Origin: Dromiciops gliroides
Lineage: Eukaryota > Chordata > Mammalia > Microbiotheria > Microbiotheriidae
Direction of reading: 5' to 3'
NCBI RefSeq assembly: GCF_019393635.1
Contig: NC_057861.1
Coordinates: 168,665,577 to 168,729,576 of the forward strand
DNA length: 64,000 bases
Notes under the pieces: generated by a model
Database searches by the model: none
Seen by the model: only the letters and a program-made list of their open reading frames with translations
Told to the model about the DNA's origin: nothing
In this document: positions 25,577 to 36,130 of the stretch, one piece after another
How positions within the stretch are numbered: position 1 is the first letter of the stretch
Layout of the letters: every line of letters begins with the position of its first letter
Program-made: the position numbers and the translations under genes

Positions 25577-26336
25577 AGAGGCTCTTGGGCCTTAGGCCCA
25601 AGCAGGGCCTGGAGTGGGCCTGGGTTTTGTGGGAGTCAGGCTGAGCTGGGAATTCACCTTGAGGTGCCCGAGGTGATCCCCCACATGACTCGGAATTCAA
25701 GCCCTGACTTGGGCTTTGTTTTCACAGGTTACATTTACACAAGCATTGTTTTAGTGGGGAATGGGGACATTCTTGACCAGCATAGGGTTGGGGCCTAGGG
25801 CTGCAATCTGATTGGTCGATAAACAGAGCAATCTGATTGGTCAAACCCCAAGTTAGGTTTTTTTTTTTTTTTTCTTGAAGAGTTATGTTATGTTAACACA
25901 GGATTGTTCTAATGAGATGCTGACACTCTTGCCCAGAATAGGTTATGTCCTGGTATCGTAGTTTGTAAAATCTGATTGGTCGACTGGTACCACCTATCTA
26001 GTTCCTAGCACTATGATTGGTCCACTTGGTACAATCCTTTTGGTTGTTATTGTTATGCTGTATGTAGATAGGGAAATAATATGTAAACAAGGAATTATAA
26101 AATGCTATAATGTGATTGGTTAGAGGGAACCCCTTGAGGGGTATAAATAGAGGTGAGGAATCTCACTTCAGTGCACTCCCCAGCACATGTAGAAGAGTGC
26201 CCATCTTCACGAAGATGAATAAAGAAGCCTTTACCCACCAACTGCTGCCTGCTTGGATTCTTTGAGCAGCAACCTGCTAGCAACAACTCAAGCTGCACAA
26301 CACTATTTGAGGTGTTAGCTGCATTTCTAACAGGGT
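25577..26336 (+). mobile_element. Endogenous retroviral LTR with five CCAAT-type boxes
   Basis: Five GATTGG boxes (25810, 25835, 25974, 26015 and 26114), then TATAAATA (26142-26149), then AATAAA (26218-26223) make a complete LTR promoter and polyadenylation layout on the plus strand. Limits are approximate: L2 sequence appears to stop at about 25576 and resume at about 26337. The 5' TG was not identified, and no clean target duplication was found. Confidence 0.65.
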
Positions 26337-26540
26337 CTTTCTTGATCCTTCTTAGCTGTTAGTTACTTCCTGAAAACTACCTTGGTTTGTAAAGTATTTT
26401 GAATATACTTATAAATATCACCCTCTTTAGAATGGAGAATTCTTAAAGGGCAAGGACTGTTTCATTTTTACCATTTATTTCCAGTGCCTGGATCAATGCC
26501 TGGTACATAGCAGGCTTTTAATAATTGCTTATTCAAGAAG
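26337..26540 (+). mobile_element. L2 3' end resuming after the LTR
   Basis: The phrase CTTTCTTGATCCTTCTTAGC and later GGCAAGGACTG and GCCTGGTACATAGCAGGC fit the L2 3' region. Confidence 0.55.
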
Positions 26541-27266
26541 CTTAAAATCTGGTATAAATATGTTTACATATAATCTTGCATATTTTTAATACTGAATATG
26601 TGTTAATGTTGGTATGTTTTAGAAAAGAACCTGAATTAAAATAATGAAAAGAGCTCTAAAAATATTGAAGTTTGTTTATATGCAGATTTCTATTAGCTAA
26701 TACTTATAATTTCATAACTGCATGTATGGAAAAATTCCTCTATAGATGTACATTGACAACTCATCTTAAGACCAACTTAGGGTTTTACAGAGTTGCCTAG
26801 AGTCAATGAAAGGTTAAAATGACTTTTCTACAATCACAAGACTAGTATGTATCACAGACAGGATTTCAATTCTAGATTTTCTGATTACAAACCAGTTCTC
26901 TAGCCACTACACCATAATGCCTGTCACTTGCATTTGGATCACTCTAAGAATTTAAACAGGAAGACTAAATTGATTTCTCATTGACTTAATTACAGTAACA
27001 AGTTACTTCTATAAAGTTATCAAAGCAATCCCACTTCTTTATATTACTAGGAGGTACTGTGAAGAGGCTATGAAAATCAACCTAAATGATTTAAAATTTT
27101 CCTTCCATCAGGAATTAGCCAACTAGACAGAAACTAAATCTAATATGTATCCACATACCTGGCATCTATTACTATATACTATATGGTAAGTAACCATCTT
27201 ATAGATAAAATAATACTTTATTCTAGTAAGCCTTTTTTTCCTGCTGAGCATTAGAAATAGGTTACA

Positions 27267-27418
27267 GGGGCAGCTAGGTGGCGCAGTGGATAGAGCACCG
27301 GCCCTGGAGTCAGGAGGACCTGAGTTCAAATCCGGCCTCAGACACTTAACACTTACTAGCTGTGTGACCCTGGGCAAGTCACTTAACCCCAATTGCCTCA
27401 CTAAAAAAAAAAAAAAAA
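27267..27418 (+). mobile_element. Marsupial CORE-type SINE, near consensus
   Basis: Sense copy with an A tail and the perfect 13-bp duplication GAAATAGGTTACA (27254-27266 and 27419-27431). The perfect repeat and clean head suggest a recent insertion. Confidence 0.95.
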
Positions 27419-27467
27419 GAAATAGGTTACAATAGTGAACACAGTCCTGCCTAGATCATGAACTTTT

Positions 27468-27531
27468 TTTTTTTTTTTGGTACTCCTGAATCGAGGGCTG
27501 GTGCTTTATCCACTGCGCCATCTAGCTGTCC
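27468..27531 (-). mobile_element. Internally deleted SINE with intact target duplication
   Basis: Only the tail T run and the tRNA-like head (about 50 bp) are present; the B box and CORE part are missing. A 17-bp duplication CTAGATCATGAACTTTT flanks it (27451-27467 and 27532-27548). Confidence 0.88.
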
Positions 27532-27789
27532 CTAGATCATGAACTTTTATGCCCTTGCTTCATTTTTCCTATCTTTTAAATTCCAAGGTAAAGTCCTTTT
27601 CCAGAAGTTTTCCTGATTGAGCAAATCTATACTCTAACACATCAATAACCCTCCCTAAACTTAAAATTACCATACTTATCTGAATATTATGATGACTGTT
27701 TTTCTCCTTCATTTGTAGTATTTTCACTTGAAAGACTCAAACAGCTAGAACAGTGATATGAATCAATGGGAACTTTATATATACCTTCT

Positions 27790-27947
27790 TTTTTTACTTT
27801 TTTTTTTTTGTGGTGAGGCAATTGGGGTTAAGTGACTTGCCCAGGGTCACATAGCTAGTAAGTGTTAAGTGTCTGAGGACGGATTTGAACTCAGGTACTC
27901 CTGAATCCAGAGCCGGTGCTTTATCCACTGTGCCATCTAGCTGCCCC
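27790..27947 (-). mobile_element. Marsupial CORE-type SINE
   Basis: Reverse copy with the duplication TTATATATACCTTCT at 27775-27789 and 27948-27962. Confidence 0.93.
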
Positions 27948-28876
27948 TTATATATACCTTCTAAAGCACTTAGAACAGTACCTACAGAGTAGAAGCTATG
28001 TTTTTGATTGCTTAATTGATTAATAAATAGGTCCCTCCTTAGTGATATATAAGAAAGGAAAAAAATGAAATCTCAAATAATGGAAGAAAGAACCACAGAA
28101 AAATAAGGAATGTTGCTGTTCTTTTACTGAATGATACTAGATAAAGGTTAATCAGTAGAATGTTCACCACAGAAAGCAAAGAAGTCCTAAAACTCTATTC
28201 ATAACTTCTAACAGAATCACTGTGAATAAATAAATATACATTAAGCCAGGAGAAAGGTCGACTGTTCTTAAAAGCAGGGAACACAAAAGCACAGCAGAAC
28301 CCTTCTAATTCTCTAGTAAATGCTGCCACCATGTGGCATATACTTCCTTCTATTAATGTCTTTCTATTAGAAATGTTGAGAGTGAGAACTATATCTACAT
28401 ATTTAACCATCTATCAGTTTGACCTGCCCACAAACCACAGATCACATGGAATACCTGGTTGTTGTACTATACTTGTAAAATTAATTAACATGACCAAACA
28501 ATAATTACGATCATAAAGAATAATGCTTTTCTTTCTTCAACGTCAAGCATCTCTGTACAAAAGTCCCACAAATTTTAATGAAGTGTATTAGAGACTAGAC
28601 TAAGATCAAAGTTTCCTAAAGTTAAACACATTAAAAATAAGTTTCCACAAGAAGTTCTATTTTTTCTTCTAATCTAATAGGTACAACAGAAAACAGCTGA
28701 GTGAGAGGGGAGAAGAAATCTGTAATAAATCATAAATTCACTCTACCAAAGTGATTTTTACAAGCCTTTTCATTTCCTTTTCAAGGCTCCTGTGTCTCCC
28801 TGTACCCCTCCCCCCAACCCATGCTGAGAACCTTACCTCATACTTTACTGAAGAAATTGAGGACATTTGCCAAGAG

Positions 28877-29024
28877 CTTTTTTTTTTTTTTGAAGCAGGG
28901 AATAAGGGTTAAGTGACTTGCCCAGAGTCACACAGCTAGTATCAAGTGTCTGAGACTGGATTTGAACTCAGGTCCTCCTGAATCCAGGGCTAGTGCTTTA
29001 TCCACTGCGCCACCTAGCTGCCCC
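28877..29024 (-). mobile_element. Marsupial CORE-type SINE
   Basis: Reverse copy with a T run at 28879-28891. It lies 154 bp from BLOC1S5 exon 2, in intron 2. The target duplication is not clear. Confidence 0.88.
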
Positions 29025-29177
29025 TGCATATTCTATATTCTTAAATGTTTTATTTTCTACCATACTGTGGACATAAAAACTATACATGGAGAAAATTAAA
29101 ACTTACGGATTTTCTCTCCAATTCAAAATCCTAATCTATAATTGGCATTTTTATTAAAATATTTCAAAGATACTCAC

Positions 29178-29260
29178 TTCAAATTCTTTCACAAAGTAAC
29201 GTGTTTCTCCTTGAATAATTGGTCGATGATCTAACAGTCTAGAATGAATCTCTCCCAGAT
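29178..29260 (-). CDS. BLOC1S5: BLOC1S5 coding exon 2
   Basis: The 83-bp exon completes the Asp codon split with exon 1 and then encodes 27 residues beginning LGEIHSRLLDHRP and ending YFVKEFE. This is the most conserved part of the family. The acceptor is a pyrimidine-rich tract ending TTTATAG (AG at 29262-29261). The donor is a near-consensus GTGAGT right after the GAA codon, so the exon ends in phase 0. The gap to exon 1 (intron 1) is 5,616 bp. No stop or frameshift is seen. Confidence 0.97.
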
Positions 29261-29314
29261 CTATAAAGACAAAATAAAAGTCAGGGTATTGGTAATGCTA
29301 CATGGAGCCAAGGA

Positions 29315-29455
29315 AAAAAGCCCTGGATTAGGAGTTAGAGAATTTGGATTCTAATCCGTATTTTGTCATCTAATTACCAATGTGACTTTGGTTAAATTAT
29401 TTAATCCCTGTGAACTTCAGTTTCCTCATCTATAGAATGAGGGAGTTAGCTTATA
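29315..29455 (+). mobile_element. MIR fragment
   Basis: Sense MIR order: GTGACTTTGG, a 'cagtttcctcatctatag' run, then GAATGAGGGAG. It lies close to exon 2, on its intron 1 side. Confidence 0.65.
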
Positions 29456-29844
29456 TCAATTGTGTCAAACATATAGAAACAATACTAGTGCCACATAGTG
29501 ACTTTTAAAAAACACATATTAACATTATATGCTATTGTATTTTTTATTTTGTTAACATTTATTTTATCATAAATTTGTTAGATGTTTGTTAAAATGTTGT
29601 TTTAATCTGGTACCACAAACCTTTTTTTGTTTGAATCTTTTTCTAAAATCCCTAAGAGTTAGGAAAAGTTACAGTTTAAAAATTTACCTATGGTCAACCT
29701 ATTCATTTTATACTTTTAACAATTACAAGGCCTATGATTTCTAACCTAACATTTCTGGAGAAATTAAATTATTAAATACAGTGTTGAGAAGTGGTATGTG
29801 CTTCACAAATAAGTTAGGATCATTAATCTATAATTGCTACAACT

Positions 29845-30007
29845 GGGGCAGCTAGGTGGCGCAATGGATAGAGCACTGGCCCTGGAGTCAGGAGGACCTG
29901 AGTTCAAATTTGACCTCAAGACACTAAACACTTACTAGCTGTGTGACCCTGGGTAAGTCACTTAACCCCAATTGCCTCACCCCCACCAAAAAAAATTTTT
30001 TTAAATT
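29845..30007 (+). mobile_element. Marsupial CORE-type SINE
   Basis: Sense copy with the near-perfect 16-bp duplication TATAATTGCTACAACT / TATAATTGCTATAACT (29829-29844 and 30008-30023). Confidence 0.92.
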
Positions 30008-30044
30008 TATAATTGCTATAACTTCCTCACCAGGCTGTCAGTCA

Positions 30045-30076
<32 letters not shown>
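30045..30076. repeat. CAA trinucleotide repeat
   Basis: About ten ACA/CAA units are followed by GCATTTATTGCAATACTG, an L2-like 3' phrase. Confidence 0.9.
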
Positions 30077-30216
30077 GCATTTATTGCAATACTGTGTGCC
30101 AGGCACTGTGCTAAGCACTGGGGATGCAAAAAAGGAAAAAAGCTTCTTTTCAATAACCCAACCCCAAATACTGCCTCTGAAACTGCTCTCTTCCCCTTGT
30201 CCTTTCTTTTATCTTT

Positions 30217-30341
30217 CTTTTTGGTTTTTTTGATGGGACGATGAGGGTTAAGTGACTTGCTAGTATCTGAGGCCATATTTGAACTCAGGTTCTCCTGAAT
30301 CCAGTGCCCGTGCTTTATCCACTGCACCACTTAGCTGCCCC
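30217..30341 (-). mobile_element. Marsupial CORE-type SINE with internal deletion
   Basis: Reverse copy that joins AGTGACTTGC directly to TAGTATCTGAGG, so the CCAGGGTCACACAG block is lost. Confidence 0.85.
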
Positions 30342-30349
30342 CATCTTTT

Positions 30350-31600
30350 ATCTTTTGATACTACTGACTACTTCCCTTCTCCTAAGTATTTTCTCCTTAT
30401 CTTCTGTGACACTGCCCACTTCTGATTCTTCTCCTACCTGATTGTGCCTTCTCAGTACCCCCCCCCGCCCTTTTTTTTCTAATTATTCTCCAGTAAGTTC
30501 AAGCTTTAATGCTGGGCCTTTTACTATTTTCTCTCTATATTCTCCCCTGCTGATCTTATCAGCTCCCAAGGGTCTAATTAGGACCTTTGAAGATAATTCC
30601 CAAATCTATATACCCAGTCTTAATGTCTCTACTGTACTACTGTTTTATCTCCAAGTACCTGCTAGATAGCTCTACCTGGTTGTTTTTGAAGGTACTCAAA
30701 TTCAGTGTCCAAAAGTGAATACTGTCTACCACAAACCTGCCCATCCAACTTTCCTGTTTTGATGCAGGACAACCAATATCCTCCCAGTCACTTAGGTTCA
30801 CAATTTCAGTCATTTTTTTTTTTATTCTTCCCTCTCTTACACCTTTGAATCAATTAAGTCCTGTCAATTCTACAATACTAATAATGCCATTTCCTAGCTC
30901 AAATATTCATTGCCACTTGGCTAACCTACTGTAATATTCTACCAATTGGTCTCCCTGTTTCCAGTCTTCTTTAGAATCCATTTTATTTACGCCCAGTGGT
31001 TAAAATTTTCTACCATGTCACCAACCATGTTACTGGCTTGATTAAAAAAAAAAAGGCTTAGTGGTTTCCAATCACTTCTAGGATGAAATACAAGCGTGTT
31101 TTCCTGACATCAAAGTCCTCCACAATTTAGCTAAACCTACTTTTCTAGCTTCCTTTCATAAAAATCCCTTTCAGCCTACCTTAAATTCCAGAAAACTAGT
31201 GTTACTTGAATTTTTCTAAGGCTTCCTCACTCGTTAAGTTATCTTCTGCCTTCCTGCATTCACATAAGCATCCACATTTGGCATAAACTTCCACCTCAAT
31301 GCCAACTTTTACACTCCTTATTTTCTTTCAAGGCTCAGCTCAGGTGCTACCTCCCTGAAGCCTTTCCTGAACTTCCTGTTAAAATGCTCTCCCTCCTCAA
31401 ATAACTCCTTTGCCCCTTCACTTGTTACCTGGCATTACACTTATACCATATGCTGTATGTGTTGTATTCTCCCTACTACAGCAGAATGTAAAACCCTTAG
31501 AAAATACCATTTCATTGTCTTCTTTGTATATCCAACACCTAGCACATTGGCTTGAATATATTAGACACCCTACAAATATCCGCTGAACTGAATATATCCT
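30350..31600 (+). mobile_element. L2 LINE 3' half
   Basis: Sense L2 phrases run in order through a long, broken non-coding stretch (GATAATTCCCAAATCTATAT, CTTCCTGCATTCACATAAG, AAGGCTCAGCTCAGGTGCTA) to a tail near 31600. No intact frame remains. Confidence 0.65.
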
Positions 31601-31609
31601 TACAGGCCT

Positions 31610-31770
31610 TTAAGTACATTATTCCCTTTTTAAAGATGAGGAAACTTCAGGCTCAGAGAACTGTGAATTGTCCAACATCTCACAACTAACGTAAGTCAAA
31701 AATGAGATCAAAACCCAGATCTTTACTGACAATGTCCAGGATTTTCTACACCGTATGATACTACTTATCC
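31610..31770 (-). mobile_element. MIR fragment
   Basis: Reverse MIR order: AAAGATGAGGAAACTTCAGG, then TCTCACAACTAACG. Confidence 0.6.
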
Positions 31771-32199
31771 CATGGGAACAAAGACACAAAGAAATAACTC
31801 TTCTTTTGTTTACAGCCATATATTTTTAGTCTTCCATAAATATACTCCTAGATAACTGAATTCAGTCATATGAATACTCCCCCTGATCATGTGGGTTGCC
31901 ATCAATTCCTGCCTATCCTGTGTAACTCATCCATGTCCTTTCACAAATTCATCATTAGGGGTTCACCTCATATGCTGGAAGCCTTCCTCAATTCCTTCTG
32001 AGATTTCAGGGATACCAATAGCACCAAGCTGATTATCTATAATATATCCCTTGTTTTCACTAAGTAAGTAGCCCTCCTATTTCCTAGCTATACTTTCTTC
32101 ATAATGTGCTAGAGCCTGCTCTTACCTGTCCCCCCCAACTTCTCCTCTCTATTTCCCCTTTGGTAATTCTCAACTTCAATTATTCAAGGGGTTCCAGGT

Positions 32200-32480
32200 G
32201 GCTGAAGTGAGGAAGAATGGTCCAAACAACAGGGCCAATCTGTGCAAATGTAGAATTATGAAACACTAGCTAGGTTGCCAGTTTGGCTAGAGCACAAGAT
32301 GCCAGAAGAGGAAGTAGTGTATAATCATCCTGGAAAAGTAGACTAGAATCAAATTGTGAAAAGCTTTAAATGTCAAACTTTTGTATTTTATCCTAAAGAA
32401 ACCAGCAGAGCTTCTTGAACAAGAGAGAGGAGATATGATCAGATCTGTGCTTTAGGAGTATTTGGTGGCTAATTAAGATG
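32200..32480 (-). mobile_element. L2 fragment, antisense
   Basis: It matches the antisense L2 at 19362-20700 (AAAAGCTTTAAATGTCAAAC, then GATCTGTGCTTTAGGAGTAT). Confidence 0.55.
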
Positions 32481-33049
32481 GGGCAGTAGAATGGAAAGGA
32501 CACTGGCTATGGAATAAGAGGACCAGGATTCAAATCAAATTCAACATGTACAAACAGAATTCATTAGCTTCCTCCCTCCTTCTGCCCAGCTACCCTATTA
32601 CTGTCAAGGGTATCACCATCTTCCCATTCATAGTGACTCAAAATCTCACTGTCACTCAACATTTCACTCACTTTTTCTACATATCCAGATTGCAAATCTT
32701 ACCATTTCTACCTTTACAACTTCTCTAACATGTCCCTTTCTCTTGATTCACAAGCTACCACCTTTTTATAATCTTTATCACCTCTCACTCACCTGGTCTA
32801 TTGCAATAAATAACCTTCTGATTGGTCTACCTGCTTTGTTTCTTTCTACTCCAATCCATCCTCCATTCAGCTGACAAAATGGTTTCCTAAAGCAATGACC
32901 ACATCACCCAACAACACATCATTTGATAACTTCCAGGGGCTCCCTATTTCCTCCAGGATCAACTATGTGTGACACTTTAAGGCCTTTACAACCTGGACCA
33001 TTCCTACTATCCTACTCTTCTTACACTTTACTTTCCTCCATATACTCTT

Positions 33050-33198
33050 TTATTTATTTATTTATTTTTTGCGGGGTAAAAAGTGGCTTGCCCAGGGTCA
33101 CACAACTAGTAAGTGTCAAGTGTCTGAAGCCACATTTGAACTCAGGTCCTCTTGAATCCAAGGCCAGTGCTTTATCCACTGTGCCACCTAGCTGCCCC
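33050..33198 (-). mobile_element. Marsupial CORE-type SINE
   Basis: Reverse copy with a TTTA-repeat tail (33048-33066) in place of a simple poly-T run. Confidence 0.88.
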
Positions 33199-33224
33199 CT
33201 CTTCTCCCCCACACACACACTTTT

Positions 33225-33367
33225 TTTTTTTTGGTGAGGCAGTTGGGGTTAAGTGACTTGCCCAGGGTCACACAGCTAGTAAGTGTTAAATGTCTGAGGC
33301 CAGATTTGAAGTCAGGTACTCCTGAATCCAAGGCCAGTGCTCTTTCCACTGCACCACCTAGCTGCCC
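33225..33367 (-). mobile_element. Marsupial CORE-type SINE
   Basis: Reverse copy only about 26 bp from the previous one and in the same orientation. An ACACACACTCTT-type repeat on both sides may be its target duplication. Confidence 0.88.
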
Positions 33368-33637
33368 ACACACACTCTTAATATCTATCTATACTGGTCT
33401 TCTTGTTTCTTGTACAGGAGACATTTCATTCTGCTGACTGTCTTTTCACTGGCTGTCCCCTATGTCTGGAATGTTCTACCTCCTCGCTTCCATCTCCTAT
33501 TTTCCCTGGCTTCTTTCTTTCTTTTCTTTCCTTCCTTCCTTCCTTTTTCTGGCTTCTTTCAAGACAATGTTCAAATCCCACTTTCTGCAAGAAGTCTTAG
33601 AGGAGGTAATTCTCTGAGATTACCATCCTTTTACACT

Positions 33638-33720
33638 GTATGGTGTCCCAAAAGTCTTAGGACAGTTTTAAGCTTTAATAATTTCAGAAGCATAAGTGCT
33701 ACAAACTTTTTTAAAAATTA
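33638..33720. mobile_element. Mariner-like element end
   Basis: The stretch GGTGTCCCAAAAGTCTTAGG followed by CAGTTTTAAGCTTTAATA matches, as an inverted end, the element at 56170-56350. Only one end is clear. Confidence 0.5.
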
Positions 33721-34179
33721 AAGTTTATTTAAATTTACATTTATTTTTTTTTAATTTTGGATACATTTTAAAATTAATAGATGACAATTCTAAGACTAGT
33801 GAATTGGTAGTGGTCTTCTTGCTTGGCCAGCTCCATTATCTGATCTCTTTCCATTAAAACTTTTCTTGTGGCGTGTCAAAATTATCCTGTAAGCATCAAA
33901 ACTTCTTTCTCTGGATGATCTTTAAAAGGCCAGCAATTCAAATGTCATCCTTTCAGTCACTCAATAGGAGCTGATGAAAGTTTTTACAAAATTCAAAAAT
34001 CAACTAGAGCGATATGGAAGCAAAAGATGTAGTTAATTATAAGCTATCAATATTTTAACTTTCAATCAATTGAATTCAATTGAGGACAGGAACCCCTAAT
34101 ACTTTTCTGTCCTTTGTATCTCTTAGCCCAATGCCCCGCACACAGTAAGTGCTTAATTGCTTGTTGGCTGACTGACTTC

Positions 34180-34300
34180 TAATATTAATTACTGTGTTTC
34201 CTTGAGCAAATCGCTTCCCCTCTCTAGACCTGTTTCCTCCTCTGTAAAAGGAGGAAATTGGATGAGATGGCTTTAGAGGCCTCCTCCAGCTCTACCTCCA
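34180..34300 (+). mobile_element. MIR fragment
   Basis: Sense MIR phrases (a 'cttccttgagcaaatcgctt' type run, then TGTTTCCTCCTCTGTAAAAG) next to the CpG island. Confidence 0.5.
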
Positions 34301-34539
34301 TGAGGTAGCCCATGGAAAGTGGGCTGGATGCTGGGAGCTCAAGGCAGTTGATCAAACGGGATAATGTAGGTAAAGCGCTTCGAAAACATGAAAACTTGAG
34401 GGCCGGGGCTGTCTTTTGCCTTTCTCGTACCAATTGGTCTTAGTACGGTGCGTGGCACACAGCAGGCCCTTGAAAAGTGTGAGGTTCTCATTGGCATTGT
34501 TGACTGTGGTGCAGCAAGGAGAGTCTATGTGGATATAGC

Positions 34540-35250
34540 ATGGAGGAGAAGGGAGGGAGGCGCAGACCCTTTCCTGGCTGTCTCAGGCCCGGGTATCTCC
34601 AACCCAGGCCAGCCAGGGAAGAAACAAAACGAAACCCACCAAAAAGCAGAGTGACTAGAGTGGTACCTGGAAGGGCGGGGCTCTTGGGGATGGGGGGGGG
34701 TAGGCGCAGCGGGGTAGAGGGTGGGACGGGAGTGGGGGGCCGCGCCCCGACCTGGGGTGGGGAGGAGCGGCTTTCCGCCCACTACAGGCCCGAGACCTCC
34801 AGGGTTTGGGGCGGGGCCTGGTCCTCGGAGCAGCAGAGGTGGAAGGTGGGGAAGGGGAGCCCTGACACCTCCTTACCCTTGATAATGAGGTGGACTGGCG
34901 AGCTCGCCGGCGCCTGCGAGTCCCGCTTCTTGCCTCCCACCTGGACGGCTGCGGGAGCCGGGGAGGCCTCGCCTCCCGAAGGGGTCTCGGTCCCTCCGCC
35001 ACTCATACCGACTAAGGAAGGAACTGCCTCCCCGGCGAGCGCACTGCGCTTGCCCAGCGCTCGCTCGCACCTTTTTGGACGGGCGTCTATTATTTATTTA
35101 TTTATTTATTTTGTGGCGTCATCCCTGGGCGCCCGTGTCCGGTTGAAGCCGACCAGGAAGCTAACAGCTTCTCGAGAGAGCTGAAGGCAATGAAGCCGGA
35201 GCTGCCATGATGAGTTAGGGCAGGGGCGGCGGGAAATGATTTTGGTGGTG
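34540..35250 (-). promoter_or_regulatory. BLOC1S5: CpG-island promoter of BLOC1S5
   Basis: This is the only CpG-rich, GC-rich stretch in an otherwise AT-rich window, and it brackets BLOC1S5 exon 1. GC boxes are visible at 34673-34680 and about 34808-34818 (in the start of intron 1) and at about 35221-35230, upstream of the ATG. A CRE-like half site (TGACGCC on the minus strand, 35121-35115) and a TTTA tandem repeat (about 35089-35111) sit about 90-115 bp upstream of the ATG. No TATA box is obvious, as is usual for such promoters. The exact transcription start cannot be read from the sequence. A long plus-strand open frame here is explained by base composition. Confidence 0.8.
34877..35006 (-). 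CDS. BLOC1S5: BLOC1S5 coding exon 1 (N-terminus of BLOC-1 subunit 5, Muted)
   Basis: This exon encodes the first 43 residues plus one base of BLOC1S5. BLOC1S5 is a small, largely helical subunit of the cytosolic BLOC-1 complex, which sorts cargo from endosomes to melanosomes, platelet dense granules and other lysosome-related organelles. The frame opens MSGGGTETP, continues through a GGKKRDS motif and ends HLIIK, matching the start of mammalian BLOC1S5 as I know it. The ATG is at 35006-35004 with G at -3. The exon ends ATCAAGG followed by the donor GTAAGG (34876-34871). The spare G joins AT of exon 2 to give the conserved Asp. Compared with human, an Ala/Pro/Val-rich stretch (about residues 13-24) is longer. 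The exon lies in the CpG island. Identification is by family knowledge and is firm because three more exons follow in phase. Confidence 0.93.
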
Positions 35251-35289
35251 GTGTATGGCAGGGGAAGACGGTGAGTTCAAGTGAGACAG

Positions 35290-35535
35290 AGAGAAACATT
35301 TACTTGCTGGAATCCGGAAGGCCTGATTTCAAAGGCAGCTTCAGACATAACAGCTGTGTGACCCCGGATAAGTCACGTAACCACTGTTTGCCTCACTTTC
35401 CTTATCTGTAAAATGGGGATAATGATAGTACCTACCTCGCAGAGTTGTCGTGAGGTTCAAATGATATAATATTTGTAAAGTGCTTAGCACAGTGCCTGGC
35501 ACAGTAAACGTTATATAAATATTATTATTATTGTG
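35290..35535 (+). mobile_element. MIR, nearly full length
   Basis: Complete MIR order: head (GCTGGAATCCGG), GCTGTGTGACC, TTATCTGTAAAATGGGGATA, then GTAAAGTGCTTAGCACAGTG and a TTATTATTATTG end. It lies about 290-530 bp upstream of the BLOC1S5 start codon. Confidence 0.85.
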
Positions 35536-35574
35536 AAGATAATGACTATTATAAATAGACAATGCCTGGTAAGA

Positions 35575-35750
35575 ATGGAAACGAGTACTAGCTTTCGAAG
35601 CACCGGACGTGGATTCAAATTCAGCCCTGTCATTTAGTGTCTTTGTGACTTTGGACAAGTCACTTAACATTTCCAGGTCTCAACTTTCTCACCTGTAAAA
35701 TGAGAGAGCTGAGCTATCTGATCTTTAGGGCCCCTTGCAGCTCTAGATCG
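35575..35750 (+). mobile_element. MIR-related SINE
   Basis: A second sense copy shortly after the first (GGACAAGTCACTTAACA, CTCACCTGTAAAATGAGAGA). Confidence 0.7.
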
Positions 35751-35974
35751 ATTCATAATCCTGTTTACCAAATTGCATCCTTCTGTAGGTCTTCAGGGCC
35801 GGTTCAAGCAAGGCTAAAAGACCATAAAAATGAATACATCTAGCCATCATGCTGCTATGTTCAAACGGCCAACATTTAGGTAATGTCCTCAGACAACTAG
35901 GTTGTCTCTAGGTCTTGAAACTTCCACTAAGTTTTGGCTCTGGGAACGAGTGTGTATGCTGAAAATACAGCCAG

Positions 35975-36130
35975 TGTGTAATTATAATAGCTTATCTTTG
36001 TAAAGTCACTTTGCAGTTTACAAAACACTTTTACACATGTTATTTCATTTAATCTAGACAACCTGTTAAGGTGTCTGGGAAACTTATCAGCGCTCCTGGA
36101 GATCAGGAAACTAATGCTTTGTGGTTTTGA
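35975..36130 (-). mobile_element. MIR 3' part
   Basis: Reverse MIR 3' phrases (TTGCAGTTTACAAAACACTT, then ATTTCATTTAATCTAGACAA). Confidence 0.55.

Larger units (their letters stand above)
24288..29177 (-). other. BLOC1S5 intron 2
   Basis: It holds L2 pieces (25036-25575 and 26337-26540) split by an LTR, and SINEs at 27267-27418, 27468-27531, 27790-27947 and 28877-29024. About 24300-25030 and 26550-27250 show no gene; a short MIR-like piece may lie near 26780-26930. Confidence 0.7.
32540..33630 (+). mobile_element. L2 LINE 3' half split by two SINEs
   Basis: Sense L2 phrases (GGGTATCACCATCTTCCCAT, TATTGCAATAAATAACCTTC, CACTTTAAGGCCTTTACAAC) run to about 33049 and resume after the SINEs at about 33368, ending near TTCAAATCCCACTTTCTGC. 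Confidence 0.65.
29261..34876 (-). other. BLOC1S5 intron 1
   Basis: It holds a MIR (about 29315-29455), L2 (30350-31600, 32200-32480 and 32540-33630), SINEs (29845-30007, 30217-30341, 33050-33198 and 33225-33367), a CAA repeat (30045-30076) and a mariner-like end (33638-33720). About 33720-34080 shows nothing recognisable beyond AT-rich DNA. The part next to exon 1 is CpG island. Confidence 0.7.

Noticed and set aside
25545..26308. CTATT on both sides as a target duplication of the intron 2 LTR
   Set aside because: The left CTATT is part of an L2 phrase (CTATTTGGCATTTAAAG) that continues into the supposed LTR, so it is host sequence.
30045..30076. Possible CRISPR-like or other regular spaced array
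   Set aside because: Repeats here are simple CAA units without spacers, and the genome is mammalian.
34540..35184. A 214-codon plus-strand open frame across the CpG island
   Set aside because: It is antisense to BLOC1S5 exon 1, rich in Gly/Arg/Pro as expected from GC-rich DNA with few stops, and shows no domain. Other frames in the same island are equally long. A chance frame is more likely.
35372..35381. GTCACGTAAC, one base from the lysosomal CLEAR motif, upstream of BLOC1S5
   Set aside because: The E-box core is broken (CACGTA rather than CACGTG), and the site lies in a MIR where CAAGTCACTTAACC is the normal sequence, so a chance mutation is the simpler reading.
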